Shown here: in pieces, positions 1-9,623 of the stretch | Layout: each line of letters starts with the position of its first letter | Numbering within the stretch: the stretch's first letter is position 1 | Origin: CBDCWT01 sp965223305 | Lineage (GTDB): Bacteria; Planctomycetota; Planctomycetia; Pirellulales; Pirellulaceae | Length of the DNA: 64,000 nucleotides | Direction: 5' to 3' | Assembly (NCBI GenBank): GCA_965223305.1 | Contig: CBDCWT010000083.1 | Coordinates: 1 to 64,000, forward strand | The notes under the pieces: model-generated | Database searches by the model: none | Told to the model about the DNA's origin: nothing | What the model saw: only the letters and a program-made list of their open reading frames with translations | Program-made: the position numbers and the translations under genes

Positions 1-540
1 GCGATGTCGGTTGTCGCGGGGTGGGCGACCAGCAACATCGCACTCGGCTGCGGCGTGCTGCTCGTGCTCCTCACCTGCTCGCTGGAGATGTGGCTGCCCT
101 CACAAACCTTCATCGATCTCGATGGCCTTCGCTTGCAGCGGATTGGGCGGACGCGGCATATTGCGTGGCGTCAGGTTGTCGGCTACGTGGTCGATGACCG
201 AGGGATCGGCCTCCGCCTGAGCAACTCGCATCGACGCGCGGATGTCTATGTGCGAACAGGCTCGCAGAGGCGAGAGATGCTCGGCGCCATGCGGCGATGT
301 TGTCCCCAAGTGTTCAATTCCGACCCGAACGTCGGCCACGCCGAGCCGACCATGAAGGGCGGCGCTGAACGAGGTGCAGCGGGTGTCGGAAGCACTGCCG
401 CCGAAGACGACGCCGGGCACGAGTCCAGCACGCCAAGCACCTCGAGCACGCTGGGGGACCTTCCGGCCAACCGTTCCAATGGAGCCGCCGGCGTTGACGG
501 CCTTGACGGGCCGAATGAGTCTCGAGAGTCTCCAGCATGA
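1..540 (+). CDS. Membrane-anchored protein with PH-like domain, 5' partial
   Basis: The frame is open from the first base of the window, so the true start may lie upstream; an ATG sits at base 4. The visible protein begins with a hydrophobic segment (about residues 10-28), then a compact beta-rich stretch resembling a bacterial PH-like domain (residues about 35-105, with FIDLDGLRLQR and AWRQVVGY). A low-complexity Ala/Gly/Ser/Thr tail follows. No catalytic motif is seen. The stop overlaps the start of rsmE by ATGA, so the two are translationally coupled. Function is unknown. Family assignment rests only on the pattern of a helix followed by a PH-like strand set. Confidence 0.5.
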   Translation, partial: AMSVVAGWATSNIALGCGVLLVLLTCSLEMWLPSQTFIDLDGLRLQRIGRTRHIAWRQVVGYVVDDRGIGLRLSNSHRRADVYVRTGSQRREMLGAMRRCCPQVFNSDPNVGHAEPTMKGGAERGAAGVGSTAAEDDAGHESSTPSTSSTLGDLPANRSNGAAGVDGLDGPNESRESPA

Positions 541-1316
541 CGGCTCGATATTATCTCGCGCCGCTGCCGTCTCACGGAGTGTGCGAGTTGGATGGTCCAG
601 AAGCGCACCACTTGCTGCATGTGATGCGAGCAGCCGTGGGTGATGAAGTCGAGCTATTCGATGGGCTCGGCCATGTGGCCACCGCCCGCATTGTCTCCGC
701 TCAACGTCGCGTGGTTCAACTGAAAATCGACGCTGTGCGAACGGCGCCCCGTGAGTCACCGCATTCACTGTGTCTGGGGGTGTCGTTGCCCAAAGGCGAT
801 CGTCAGAAGTGGCTTGTGGAGAAGTGTGTGGAGTTGGGCGTGTCGCAGTTGACGCCGTTGGCGGTGGAGCGTGCTGTGGCTCGGCCCACGGCTAAGGCAC
901 TCGAGCGGCTGCGTCGCGGGGTGATCGAGGCCTGCAAGCAATGTGGCCGCAATTACTTGATGCAGATTCTCGAGCCGCAAAGTCTCAGCGATTGGCTTGA
1001 GCATCGCGTGGGCGAGCAAAACGGGTTGGCTGATCAAGGAAGCGGAGCCTGTTGGCTTGCACATCCGGGAGATCAGTCGCAGCCCGTCGGCGCTCGGATG
1101 GCTCAATGGGCGGCCACCTGGGAGCCATCCAGCGATGGTGTCCAGGGGGCCCAGTCATTGTCCGTCGCCATTGGGCCCGAGGGCGGGTTCAGCGACGCTG
1201 AGGTGGAGCAGGCTTTCACGCGAGGATGTCAACTCGTAAACTTGGGACCACACATATTGCGGATAGAAACTGCCGCAATCGCCGTGGCCGCTGTTTGCCA
1301 ATTGAACCATCGATAG
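537..1316 (+). CDS. rsmE: 16S rRNA (uracil1498-N3)-methyltransferase RsmE
   Basis: RsmE methylates N3 of U1498 in 16S rRNA using S-adenosylmethionine. It is a SPOUT-family enzyme, normally a cytoplasmic dimer. The 259-residue length matches the family. The N-terminal PUA-like part contains the H-H-L-x-x-V-x-R pattern (EAHHLLHVMR). The SPOUT domain has KGDRQKWLVEKCVELG near residue 85, the GPEGG loop at about 213-217 and the knot segment LGPHILRIETAA at about 236-247. The start ATG overlaps the upstream stop (ATGA), which supports coupled translation with the preceding gene. Confidence 0.96.
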   Translation: MTARYYLAPLPSHGVCELDGPEAHHLLHVMRAAVGDEVELFDGLGHVATARIVSAQRRVVQLKIDAVRTAPRESPHSLCLGVSLPKGDRQKWLVEKCVELGVSQLTPLAVERAVARPTAKALERLRRGVIEACKQCGRNYLMQILEPQSLSDWLEHRVGEQNGLADQGSGACWLAHPGDQSQPVGARMAQWAATWEPSSDGVQGAQSLSVAIGPEGGFSDAEVEQAFTRGCQLVNLGPHILRIETAAIAVAAVCQLNHR

Positions 1317-1389
1317 CAAGATCGTTTGGCCGACGCGATCATTGCCGAGCCAGGCATCCGAGCCAAGCACGTCAAACCACATATCACGT

Positions 1390-2514
1390 ATGTCGAACCA
1401 CGCAAACGCCCCAGCACCAATCCAATCCCCCGAAGGCTACTTCCCAGAGGACTATCGGGCGTCCCGGCAAAGGTTTCACGAACTGTGCCAAGAGGAGGGC
1501 CATCGGCTGGAGTCGTTCGAACACCCGGAGCGTGGGCCGCATGACGAGCCGCTGGCGATGGACGCTGCTTGGTGCGGCGCCGAAAGGGGCACTGGCGCCC
1601 AAAAGGCGAGGCGGCTGTTGATTTTCTCAAGCGGGCTGCATGGTCTGGAGGGGCCTTTGGGGGCGGCTTGTCAACTCGCGGCGCTCGACCAGCGCTGCTT
1701 GGGTCAGTTTGCTCGGGCAAACGGCTGGGACGTGTTGTTGATCCATGCCATGAACCCCTATGGCGTTGCGCACCACCGCCGGTGGGATCACGAAAATATT
1801 GACGTCAACCGAAACTTCTGGCTCGATGAAAGTGAGATCGCTGGAGCTTCGCCCGTGTACGAGGAGCTGTCGCCATGGCTCAATCCCAACCGCATCGACT
1901 GGCACGACCGGCTGTCATTTTATTTCCGCGCGGTCGCAACCATTCGCAAACATGGCTACGCTCCAGTCAAGCAGGCGATTGCCGAGGGACAGACACAACA
2001 GCCCAACGGCCTGTTCTACACCGGGACGGCGCCAAGCTGGACTCGGGAGGTTATCGAGCGGACGCTGCCTGGGTGGGTGGAGCCGTACGAATTCGTGGCG
2101 CATATCGATGTGCACAGCGGTCTGGGGCGATGGGGGGAGTGCAAATTGCTGCTCGACTACCAAGTGCGTGACGAGCAGCGCAAATGGATGCAGGGCCATC
2201 CGCCGGAATCGTGGGAGCAGGCTTCGCCCGACGGCGCCGCGTACAATGCTACCGGGGGCTTGGGGCGCTGGTGCAATCATCAATTCCAGCGTCAGAATTA
2301 CCTCTATCTCTGCGCTGAGGTCGGCACGTATGGACCGATGAAGGTGTTGCGCATGTTGAGGCACGAGAATCAACAATGGCATTGTCGACCGCAACGCGAA
2401 GCATCGGTGGTGAGCCGGTTGCGGGAAATGTTCTGTCCACGCTCAACGCGCTGGCGTCGCGCGGCTGTGCAGGCAGTGTGGACGGCGATTGTGAGGACGA
2501 TGGGGGCGGGGTAA
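1390..2514 (+). CDS. DUF2817 / M14-like zinc carboxypeptidase family protein
   Basis: This belongs to the DUF2817 group, relatives of M14 zinc carboxypeptidases. A candidate zinc site is visible as SGLHGLEG (the HxxE pair) about 85-90 residues in, with AHIDVHSGLG further on; NPYGVAHHRRWDHENIDVNRNFW is the other diagnostic block, given here only to identify the family. The frame opens at ATG 1342, but the residues from there are unstructured. The ATG at 1390 sits closer to the conserved region and is preferred weakly. There is no signal peptide. The substrate is unknown. Confidence 0.85.
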   Translation: MSNHANAPAPIQSPEGYFPEDYRASRQRFHELCQEEGHRLESFEHPERGPHDEPLAMDAAWCGAERGTGAQKARRLLIFSSGLHGLEGPLGAACQLAALDQRCLGQFARANGWDVLLIHAMNPYGVAHHRRWDHENIDVNRNFWLDESEIAGASPVYEELSPWLNPNRIDWHDRLSFYFRAVATIRKHGYAPVKQAIAEGQTQQPNGLFYTGTAPSWTREVIERTLPGWVEPYEFVAHIDVHSGLGRWGECKLLLDYQVRDEQRKWMQGHPPESWEQASPDGAAYNATGGLGRWCNHQFQRQNYLYLCAEVGTYGPMKVLRMLRHENQQWHCRPQREASVVSRLREMFCPRSTRWRRAAVQAVWTAIVRTMGAG

Positions 2515-2685
2515 GCTGAACGCCTTGAAGGCGCGCTTGATCTTAGTCGCGTTTATGAAAGTCGCGTTGGTGCTTCAAACTTCACCAGCCGTCGACGTTG
2601 ATATTTTTGACACCATCTTGCTTGCGACTACCGAGGTCGCATGACATTCCCCGTTCCATCCCATTGACTTGGAGAAAAGCTTGCC

Positions 2686-3150
2686 ATGAGTGCCGACGCG
2701 AAACTCGTTGAATTGAAATTGGAGCTGCCGCCCGCCCCGAAGCCGATGGGCGTTTACAAGCCGATCGTGATTTCGGGCAACATGGCTTATGTCTCGGGAC
2801 ATGGTCCGCTTCAGTCGGACGGAACGCTGATGGTGGGTCGTGTAGGCGCCGACGTCGATCAAGACTTTGGTTATCAGGCCGCGAGGCAGACCGGATTGGC
2901 GGTGTTGGCGACGCTTCAAGCCAATCTCGGCAGCCTCGACAAAGTGAAGCGAATCGTAAAGACGCTCGGCATGGTAAATTGCGAGTCGGACTTCGGCGCC
3001 CATCCCGCAGTCATCAACGGATTTAGCGATCTATTCGCGGAAGTGTACGGCGAAGAAAACGGCGTCGGCGCCCGCAGCGCGGTCGGCATGGGCTCCCTGC
3101 CCGGCAACATCCCCGTCGAAGTCGAAGCCATCTTCGAGCTCAACGAGTAG
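2686..3150 (+). CDS. RidA/YjgF/UK114 family protein
   Basis: The protein has 154 residues with the RidA fold signature. VISGNMAYVSGHGP near the N-terminus and VGSLPGNIPVEVEAIFEL at the C-terminus fit the roughly 150-residue RidA subgroup. Classical RidA hydrolyses reactive enamines and imines made by PLP enzymes, but this longer subgroup is not firmly linked to that activity, so no substrate is assigned. A GGAG sequence lies about 12 bases before the ATG. The gene stands alone and converges with the MazG-like gene 53 bases downstream. Confidence 0.9.
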   Translation: MSADAKLVELKLELPPAPKPMGVYKPIVISGNMAYVSGHGPLQSDGTLMVGRVGADVDQDFGYQAARQTGLAVLATLQANLGSLDKVKRIVKTLGMVNCESDFGAHPAVINGFSDLFAEVYGEENGVGARSAVGMGSLPGNIPVEVEAIFELNE

Positions 3151-3202
3151 CCTCGCGGCAGGAGCGAAACAACGAAAAATGGGAGAGAGCCGCGGGCTGC
3201 GA

Positions 3203-3670
3203 TCAGGAGCGGCGCCGACGGTCGCGATGGCCGTAGCGGCCGTGAAACTCTTCGACAGGGTATTTTTTCCGGTTCTTCTCCATTTTTCTACGCAGCGCCT
3301 GGCTCAGATCCAGATCCAATTGGTTGGCGAGTCCCAAGAGGTAGCAGAGTACGTCGGCCAGCTCTTCCCCAACGGCGGCTAATTCTTGCGCGTCGCCGGC
3401 GACGGCGTTGGATTCATCAATGGTCAGCCATTGGAAGTGCTCCATCACCTCTGCCGCCTCAATCGCCATCGACATGCTCAGGTTTTTGGGGGAGTGGAAC
3501 TGCCCCCAATCCCGCTGTTCTACAAATTCGCGAACGATCATCCGCAGTTGGGCGACGGTCGTTTGATCATCTGGCGGATTGGGCGGATTGGGCCGATTGG
3601 ACGGGCTGTCCTTGCCCGCGCCCCGATCAGCTCCATCGGCGTTTGGGTCTTGCGTTTGATCTCCACCCAT
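3203..3670 (-). CDS. MazG-like nucleotide pyrophosphohydrolase
   Basis: An all-alpha NTP pyrophosphohydrolase of the short MazG-like (dCTPase-type) group. These enzymes release pyrophosphate from (often non-canonical) dNTPs with Mg2+. The metal-binding helices are visible as SMAIEAAEVMEHFQW and VGEELADVLCYLLGLA (the EExx(E/D) and ExxD patterns), followed by a basic C-terminus. The frame is open back to 3814, but the first 48 codons are low complexity, so the ATG at 3670 (MGGDQTQ, 155 residues) is preferred. A Pro/Asn-rich linker precedes the catalytic domain. Confidence 0.85.
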   Translation of the reverse strand: MGGDQTQDPNADGADRGAGKDSPSNRPNPPNPPDDQTTVAQLRMIVREFVEQRDWGQFHSPKNLSMSMAIEAAEVMEHFQWLTIDESNAVAGDAQELAAVGEELADVLCYLLGLANQLDLDLSQALRRKMEKNRKKYPVEEFHGRYGHRDRRRRS

Positions 3671-3852
3671 GAGGTCACCATTTTCCAGATTGATTCGTCC
3701 TGGCCCACGTGCTTCCAGGCTCCAGATCCCAGGCTCAGCGATCGCCATCTTACCAGCTATGGGGTCGAGCGGCTGCACGCTTGACCGTTGGAGATGAGGT
3801 CGTATGATCAACACTCTCTTCTCCGCGAACTACAACCACTTGCGACACGTCC

Positions 3853-4584
3853 ATGGGATTCCTGTCAGACCTTCGGATTCTCTATCACCTCACCATGAAG
3901 CCGATCCGTGGGAACGACCATGCGGATCGAATGGAGAATTTCTATTCGGGGCAGGCGGAGGCGTACGACGACTTTCGCAAGCGTCTGCTCAAGGGGAGGG
4001 AAGAGCTTTGGGCCGCGATTGACCCGCCGGCTGGCGGCTCCTGGGTGGATATGGGCGGTGGCACGGGCGCCAACATCGAATTCCTGGGCGACCGCATCTC
4101 CACGCTCGATCGAGTCCAGGTCGTCGATCTCTCCCCGTCACTGCTGGGGGTCGCCCAGCGTCGCTTTGAGGAGCGGGGGTGGACCAATGCGACCGCCGTG
4201 GAGGCGGACGCCACGACCTACCAAATCGAGGGGGGAGCCGACGTGGTCACCTTCTCGTATTCGCTCACGATGATCCCCGACTGGTTCGCCGCCATCCAAA
4301 ACGCGATGAACATGTTGAAGCCGGGCGGTTTGATCGGCGTGGTCGATTTCTTCGTCTCCAGAAAACACCCTCCCAACGGCCACAAGCGCCACGGTTGGTT
4401 CACCCGCACGTTCTGGCCCACCTGGTTCGGATTCGACAACGTGTTCCCGTCGCCCGACCACGTGCCGTTTCTGCATCGCAACTTCGACCCAGTGCTGTTC
4501 GAAGAGCACCGTGGCAAGGTGCCGTATATGCCACTGATGCGGGTCCCCTACTACCTGTTCGTCGGTCGCAAGCGACAGGCGTAG
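3853..4584 (+). CDS. Class I SAM-dependent methyltransferase, BtaB-like
   Basis: A 243-residue methyltransferase. Motif I is clear (WVDMGGGTGANIEFLG, about residues 64-79), followed by an acidic post-I strand (VQVVDLSPSLL) and motif IV/post-IV (NMLKPGGLIGVVDFFV). YDDFRKRLLKGREELW just before motif I, and the C-terminal WPTWFGFDNVFPSPDHVPFL block, resemble BtaB and the methyltransferase half of BTA1, which triply methylate diacylglyceryl-homoserine to make betaine lipid. No btaA-like gene is in the window, so the lipid substrate is inferred only. Another lipid or small-molecule methyltransferase is possible. Confidence 0.75.
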   Translation: MGFLSDLRILYHLTMKPIRGNDHADRMENFYSGQAEAYDDFRKRLLKGREELWAAIDPPAGGSWVDMGGGTGANIEFLGDRISTLDRVQVVDLSPSLLGVAQRRFEERGWTNATAVEADATTYQIEGGADVVTFSYSLTMIPDWFAAIQNAMNMLKPGGLIGVVDFFVSRKHPPNGHKRHGWFTRTFWPTWFGFDNVFPSPDHVPFLHRNFDPVLFEEHRGKVPYMPLMRVPYYLFVGRKRQA

Positions 4585-4607
4585 TTGGCAGGCCGGTTAT
4601 CCGATCG

Positions 4608-5873
4608 TTATCGATCCTTGCGACGTCGGGGCTCGCCTAGCGTGAAGCCTCCCAGCAGTCGCTCGCCCATCGAGCTCAGGTGTACCCAATCGCTGAGGTT
4701 TTCCAGCGGCACACGGACTCGGTCGCCAAGCTTTCGATTGATGTGCAGCGGCTCGTTCCCTAACTCTCCATAGATCACATTGGCCTCGATGGCAGTGACA
4801 GTCAGCCAGATGTATTCGACCGCGCTCTCCTGTTGGAATCTTGCCTTGACGTTGAAATGCTCTTCCTCTGTGCGGTTTTCAAACGCGTGGACGAATTCCG
4901 GCCAGCGTTGCTTGGCGATGGTCTCCGCCTCCTGCATCTCCTCGTCCGTCACTGAGACCACGGGAGCGAAATAGGGCTTGGTCAGCGCGTCTCGGGGATT
5001 GGCCTCGCGCAATTTCTTGATCGTGTCCGGGGCGAACGGATAGATGGCGCCGTGCAGTAAGTCGATCACTGCGGTACAGTTCTCCTCATCCGCCAGCTCA
5101 CCAAGCAATTGCCCGATCAAACGATCGGCCGCGTCAAAATTTGGCTCCGTGTCGTCCAGCCAGCTGATCAAGTCGACCGACAGCCACGCTTGATGCTGCT
5201 CCACAGCCATCGCCACGCGAGGATCATTGATCTCTGCCATCACTTCATCAATGTCGTCAAAGTACGGAGAGGCATTGTTGTGGATGGCCAACAAGGCGGG
5301 CCAATACATGCACATGTAAGGCGCTTCATCGCCAAACAATGTGGGAGGCGACCCTTTTAAGTTCTGTTCTTCCTTGCGGCTTCGATGAGGATGCATTCTG
5401 GATATGCCGAATGGATCGCTCTCCTGACTTTCGTCCCCTTCCTCAATCACTACTTCGGTGGCCCAGGCTTCGGTGGCCAGCCGTTGAAGAATGGCCGGAT
5501 CCAGATACCGTGGCTCGCGCATCAGAAGCACGATCGACTGAAAGGGCTCTTCGTCGTTGGTCTGAGAAGATGCGGAGAGATGGTCCAGGCGCCTCGACAT
5601 CCAGCTGAGCCCGATGCCGATGGCAACGCAGGCCGCGACAATCGCCGCCAGCCAATACGATGGGTGAACCAGCATCAGCAGACACACCGCCGCAGCCTGG
5701 GTGAAGACGGCCACTGAACGCGACCAAGGCCGTTCGGCGCACAGGGAGCAGATCGCCATGATCATTGTCGCTGTACTAAGGATGGCGACCCAATCGACTC
5801 GGCCCTCATATAGCCACTGGCCGCGACCCGCTGCGAAGCCAAGCACACCCACAAACCCAAAACAGCCAGACAA
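4608..5873 (-). CDS. Membrane protein with C-terminal DUF2314 domain
   Basis: The 421-residue protein begins with three or four hydrophobic segments (about residues 3-95), followed by a long soluble part. The C-terminal third carries the DUF2314 pattern: DEEMQEAETIAKQRWPEF, then FNVKARF and EYIWLTVTAIEANVIYGELG. DUF2314 proteins are uncharacterised and often occur in toxin-immunity or phage-adjacent settings. Here the domain is membrane-tethered and flanked by housekeeping genes. The middle part (about 100-300) is not recognised. The C-terminus is basic (RRRKDR). Confidence 0.75.
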   Translation of the reverse strand: MSGCFGFVGVLGFAAGRGQWLYEGRVDWVAILSTATMIMAICSLCAERPWSRSVAVFTQAAAVCLLMLVHPSYWLAAIVAACVAIGIGLSWMSRRLDHLSASSQTNDEEPFQSIVLLMREPRYLDPAILQRLATEAWATEVVIEEGDESQESDPFGISRMHPHRSRKEEQNLKGSPPTLFGDEAPYMCMYWPALLAIHNNASPYFDDIDEVMAEINDPRVAMAVEQHQAWLSVDLISWLDDTEPNFDAADRLIGQLLGELADEENCTAVIDLLHGAIYPFAPDTIKKLREANPRDALTKPYFAPVVSVTDEEMQEAETIAKQRWPEFVHAFENRTEEEHFNVKARFQQESAVEYIWLTVTAIEANVIYGELGNEPLHINRKLGDRVRVPLENLSDWVHLSSMGERLLGGFTLGEPRRRKDR

Positions 5874-6123
5874 CGGCGTTTTGATAGTAGTGTTGGGTTT
5901 GTTTCATCACGACTCAATTCAACTCTTAAACCGTCTTTCAATCCGACCCACCACCCTGCCTAATCTGTATCCAGCCTCATGCGCCTAGTCCAACTTTTGA
6001 ACGCACGTCTCTGTGAGAAACCGCGTCATCGGCCTTTCCCAGCAGAATCCAATCCCAGGGGAAAGTCAATCTCCATCCCCTCACAATTGGGGGCGGTGGC
6101 GACGATCGGTCGCTTATTGGCAG

Positions 6124-7175
6124 TTAGCCTTTCAACTTCAATCGTAAAAGGCTGCCTTGGCAGGTGGCGTATAACCAACCACGGTGGGGGTCTATATCGC
6201 AGTTGGTCAATGTGTCGTGCGGAGTCTCCCGGAATGCAATCAATTTCCCTTGCGCATTGAGCACGTGGATGCCTGGCTTGGTGTCCAGCGTCTCACTGGT
6301 GCCGCGTCGCTGGTGCAACCCGGCCGCCACAAACAGTCGTCCATCCGGGGCCACGCACATGCCATCGCCGCTGCGTCCAGGATAGAAATCGATGAGGACG
6401 CGGCCCTGTGACAACTCGCCTCGCCGGTTGAGCGAATAGACGCGGATGTCGCGGTGGTGGTCGACGTCTGGATGCGCTTCAATCAGATAAAACTGTTTCC
6501 CATCGGGTGAGATCCCCATGCCGTTGGGCATGTGAATCTCGGATCCTGTTGGCGCAGTTGGCTCATCTGCATCTGGCGCGCGAGCGTTGGACAGCAACTG
6601 GTGCAGTTTGCCATTGGGGTCGAGACGGTAGACAGCGTTGGCGTTGGTGTCCTCTTTCTGCGGACGCGATGAAAAGAACAGGTGGCCGTGAGCGTCCATC
6701 ACCAGATCGTTTGGCGCAGCCAACGGCTTGCCACGATACTCCGCAGCCAGCGTTTCGAGCTTGCCGCTTTTCACGTCCCATTCGTGTGACGCGATGCGCC
6801 CCCGCCCTCACAGGCGAGCAGCCGCCCCTGGGGATCGAATAATAGCCCGTTGGCTTGATTCGTCGATTCTCGAAACACTTCCAGCTGCTTGGACGCGGGG
6901 TCCCAGCGGTAAATCTTTGAGGCCGGCACATTGGTAAAGAACACCGAGCCATCCGCGGCCACTGCGGGCCCCTCGGTAAACTTCTTGTCGTCACTCACTT
7001 CGGCGACCACCTCGGCTTCGCCCAGGTGCGCATCGTTGGTCAGCTTTTCATATCGCGCCGCCAACGCCCCCGAAAAATCGGCCCCGAAGACCCTGGTTGG
7101 CGGGCCGACCAACTCACAACAAAAGGCGGCGCCAAGCGTGCCGCTAACACGTCGATGAAATGTTCGTCGGTCCAT
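6124..7175 (-). pseudogene. SMP-30/gluconolactonase-like beta-propeller, frameshifted
   Basis: Two adjacent frames encode one protein of the SMP-30/gluconolactonase/LRE group. The N-terminal part (7175 to about 6800) has a Tat-like start (MDRRTF) and KFTEGPAVAADGSVFFTN. The C-terminal part (to 6124) has APNDLVMDAHGHLFF, IHMPNGMGISPDGK and ATCQGSLLRLKLKG. The reading frame is lost at the C5 tract at 6799-6803. Adding one base there restores ACEGGGRIASHEWDVKSGKLE across the break, so this is a single 1-base deletion or a sequencing error. Family members are metal-dependent lactonases, often periplasmic in planctomycetes. Confidence 0.85.
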
Positions 7176-7338
7176 GGGAGATGGCTCCTGGAAGAAGGAG
7201 GAAGGGCGATGCTCCCAAGAATCTGCGCAACGATGGAGACGTCGTGAACGCGAGCGAGACGTTGAGAGCGGCGATGGGAGCGATGGGAGCTATTTTGACG
7301 GAGAGACGAGTAGGAAACAATCGCATCCAGGCGAACGA

Positions 7339-8607
7339 TTAACTCGCCGCCGCCCCACCTTCCACAGATCCATCCGCCCGGGGTTTCGCCAGGATGATCC
7401 AGCCCACGAGGGCGATGGCGAGCATGCCGACGCTGACCCATTGGGAGATGGTGAGCTCCGTTCCAAATCTGCCAGGCTCGTCTGTTCGAATAATTTCCAA
7501 TAGGAATCGAGTGATCGGATAGAGGGTCAGCAGCGTGAGCATGAGTTGGCCATCGCGGCTTCGATAGGGATGCAGTGTGAGCAACAGCACGCACAGCAGC
7601 AACGCATTGATGGAGCTGTAGATTTGGGCGGGGCGCGTGCGCCGGCTTTTGGTGGGCAAATCAGCGTACGACCAGACGGCGCTTCGGCCGGATGCGGTGA
7701 TCGCCACAAGCGGCCTCGTCTCGTCCGTCAATTTCGCCGCCCGCAGCCCCTTGGCTGATAGGGGCAGGCCCAACACGGTTTCGCCGGGCTCTACACCCGA
7801 CTCTTTGGCCAGGCCCTCTTCGAGGCTGTCCACCTTCACGCCCGTTTCCGTTCTCACAAACCGGGCGCCGAATAGCTCGCCCGTGTGCAGCTGACTCATA
7901 TAGGGTGGCGACCCCTGAGGAAAGCAGAGCGCGAACGGCTCATTGTCGCAGACGCCGCCGTGACAGCAGCCATTGAGCAGGCAGCCGATTCGACCGAGGG
8001 ACAGCCCGAGCAGCATGCCGGGAGCGATCATGTCGCCGACCCGGAGCAACGGCCACTTCTGGCGCCAGGTGAACCCAAGGACCCATAGCAGTCCGGAGAT
8101 CATGGACCCGTAGACCACCAGCCCGCCTTCATTGAACTTCAACACTTGAATCCATGTGGCCGTCCATGATTCGGGGTCGCGAATGTCTTTCCAGTATTGG
8201 ATCACATGAAACACACGGGCTCCGACAATGCCCGCGACGAACATGCCGATCAACATGTTGAGGACGCGGTCGACTGGGAATCCCATTCGCCGCCCGCGAA
8301 AAATAGTCAGTCCGAATCCCGACGTCACCGCAAGCACCAGCATCACGCCATACCCTCGAATTGGCAGTCCGATCGGCGTTCCGTCGTGGCTGACTTCTTC
8401 GATCGACGGCAACACCCAGACGGCCAAGGCCGTCATCAGCAAGAGCATCGGGGCGGTATTTAAAAGTTCGTGTCGAGTTGCTGGGCGAAAGATCGCAGAG
8501 ACGACAACGCCGCCCAGGGCCAGCAAGAACGCCCACGCGACCCACCCCCAGCCAAAGATGGGGACGCCCGCCACTTCATGAGGGATTCGCAATACAGTTT
8601 GCAGCAT
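7339..8607 (-). CDS. lgt: Prolipoprotein diacylglyceryl transferase
   Basis: Lgt moves a diacylglyceryl group from phosphatidylglycerol to the lipobox cysteine of prelipoproteins in the inner membrane. The protein has about seven hydrophobic segments, the GGLVVYG segment and the signature LGRIGCLLNGCCHG, in the Cys-rich variant form. A soluble insert of about 90 residues follows the signature, giving 422 residues against roughly 270 in E. coli. The start at 8607 is one base after the panC stop, so the two are an operon; an upstream frame extension to 8655 lies inside panC and is not used. The lipoprotein at 21.6 kb is a plausible client. Confidence 0.93.
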   Translation of the reverse strand: MLQTVLRIPHEVAGVPIFGWGWVAWAFLLALGGVVVSAIFRPATRHELLNTAPMLLLMTALAVWVLPSIEEVSHDGTPIGLPIRGYGVMLVLAVTSGFGLTIFRGRRMGFPVDRVLNMLIGMFVAGIVGARVFHVIQYWKDIRDPESWTATWIQVLKFNEGGLVVYGSMISGLLWVLGFTWRQKWPLLRVGDMIAPGMLLGLSLGRIGCLLNGCCHGGVCDNEPFALCFPQGSPPYMSQLHTGELFGARFVRTETGVKVDSLEEGLAKESGVEPGETVLGLPLSAKGLRAAKLTDETRPLVAITASGRSAVWSYADLPTKSRRTRPAQIYSSINALLLCVLLLTLHPYRSRDGQLMLTLLTLYPITRFLLEIIRTDEPGRFGTELTISQWVSVGMLAIALVGWIILAKPRADGSVEGGAAAS

Positions 8608-8608
8608 G

Positions 8609-9613
8609 TCAGTCCGGATCGATTTCTCGATTGTCGATGAGGCGGGTGGAGCCAACGAATGCAGCGATGATGGCCACTGCGCGGCGGTCGATGCGGCTCA
8701 GCGGCGCCAAGTCACTCGCCCCAACGATCTCCGCGTAATCCAATTGAGAGACACCGCCTTCCAGCAACACGCGGTGCATCTCTTTGCGAACAGCACCAGG
8801 GTCGCGCTCCCCTTGCTCGATTGTAGCGGCGGCCGACCGCAACGCGTGGGACAATGCCAGCGCTGTCGCTCGCTCGTCGGTCGAAAGGTAACGGTTTCGG
8901 GAGCTCAAGGCTAGGCCATCTGGCTCTCGCACAATCGGGCATGTCCGGATTTCGATCGGAATCTTCAAGTCCTCCACCATGCGTTGAATCACCAGCGCTT
9001 GTTGGAAGTCTTTCCTGCCGAAATACGCGCGGTCCACCGGCGCCAGCTGAAAAAGTTTCAGCACAATGGTGGCCACCCCTTCGAAGTGACCTGGCCGACA
9101 TTCGCCCTCCCAGTGTCGAGACACCTCGGGGGGAGCCACCATGGCGGTCGCGCCCTCGGGGTACATTTCGGCCACGTCGGGCGTAAAGCAAATATCCGCG
9201 CCGCCCTCGGCCAGCAGCTGCAGGTCGCGCTCGAGCGTCCTTGGATACTTGTTGAAGTCTTCGTTGGGGCCAAACTGAGTGGGGTTCACAAAAATGGTCG
9301 CTATCGTCGCGTCGCACTCCGACCGGCTCGCCTCAATCAGACTGAGGTGGCCTGCGTGCAACGCCCCCATGGTCGGCGCCAACCCGGTCCGCTGACCTCG
9401 TCGTCGATACTCGCGCACCAACTCAAGCAAATCGGCGCCACGGCGAACGACAGTCACTCCATCCGCCGATGTTCCGGTCGCCACTTGCAGCGGCGGGGCG
9501 CCATCGATGCCGCGTCGCGCCAACAACCGCCGCGCGTGCTCCTCGTCCAGAGCGATCACACTTTCGGTTGATGACGCTCCGTCGACAGACGGATGAAAGA
9601 CGAATTCGGGCAT
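8609..9613 (-). CDS. panC: Pantothenate synthetase
   Basis: PanC joins pantoate and beta-alanine with ATP in pantothenate/CoA synthesis. All signature blocks are present: PTMGALHAGHLSLIEAS, IFVNPTQFGPNEDFNKYPR, RPGHFEGVATIVLKLF, AYFGRKDFQQ and the KMSKS-equivalent ALSSRNRYL. The 334-residue frame has about 50 extra N-terminal residues before the usual start. An in-frame GTG in the GVTVVRRGADLLELV region would give a normal length of about 282, so the true start is uncertain. The gene is the first of the panC-lgt pair and is preceded by a short tandem-repeat tract. Confidence 0.95.
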   Translation of the reverse strand: MPEFVFHPSVDGASSTESVIALDEEHARRLLARRGIDGAPPLQVATGTSADGVTVVRRGADLLELVREYRRRGQRTGLAPTMGALHAGHLSLIEASRSECDATIATIFVNPTQFGPNEDFNKYPRTLERDLQLLAEGGADICFTPDVAEMYPEGATAMVAPPEVSRHWEGECRPGHFEGVATIVLKLFQLAPVDRAYFGRKDFQQALVIQRMVEDLKIPIEIRTCPIVREPDGLALSSRNRYLSTDERATALALSHALRSAAATIEQGERDPGAVRKEMHRVLLEGGVSQLDYAEIVGASDLAPLSRIDRRAVAIIAAFVGSTRLIDNREIDPD

Positions 9614-9623
9614 ATTGCTAATC

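Noticed and set aside
100..768. 222-residue frame on the minus strand over rsmE
   Set aside because: It is antisense to rsmE and its neighbour, with no recognisable domain and Arg/His-rich composition; a high-GC shadow.
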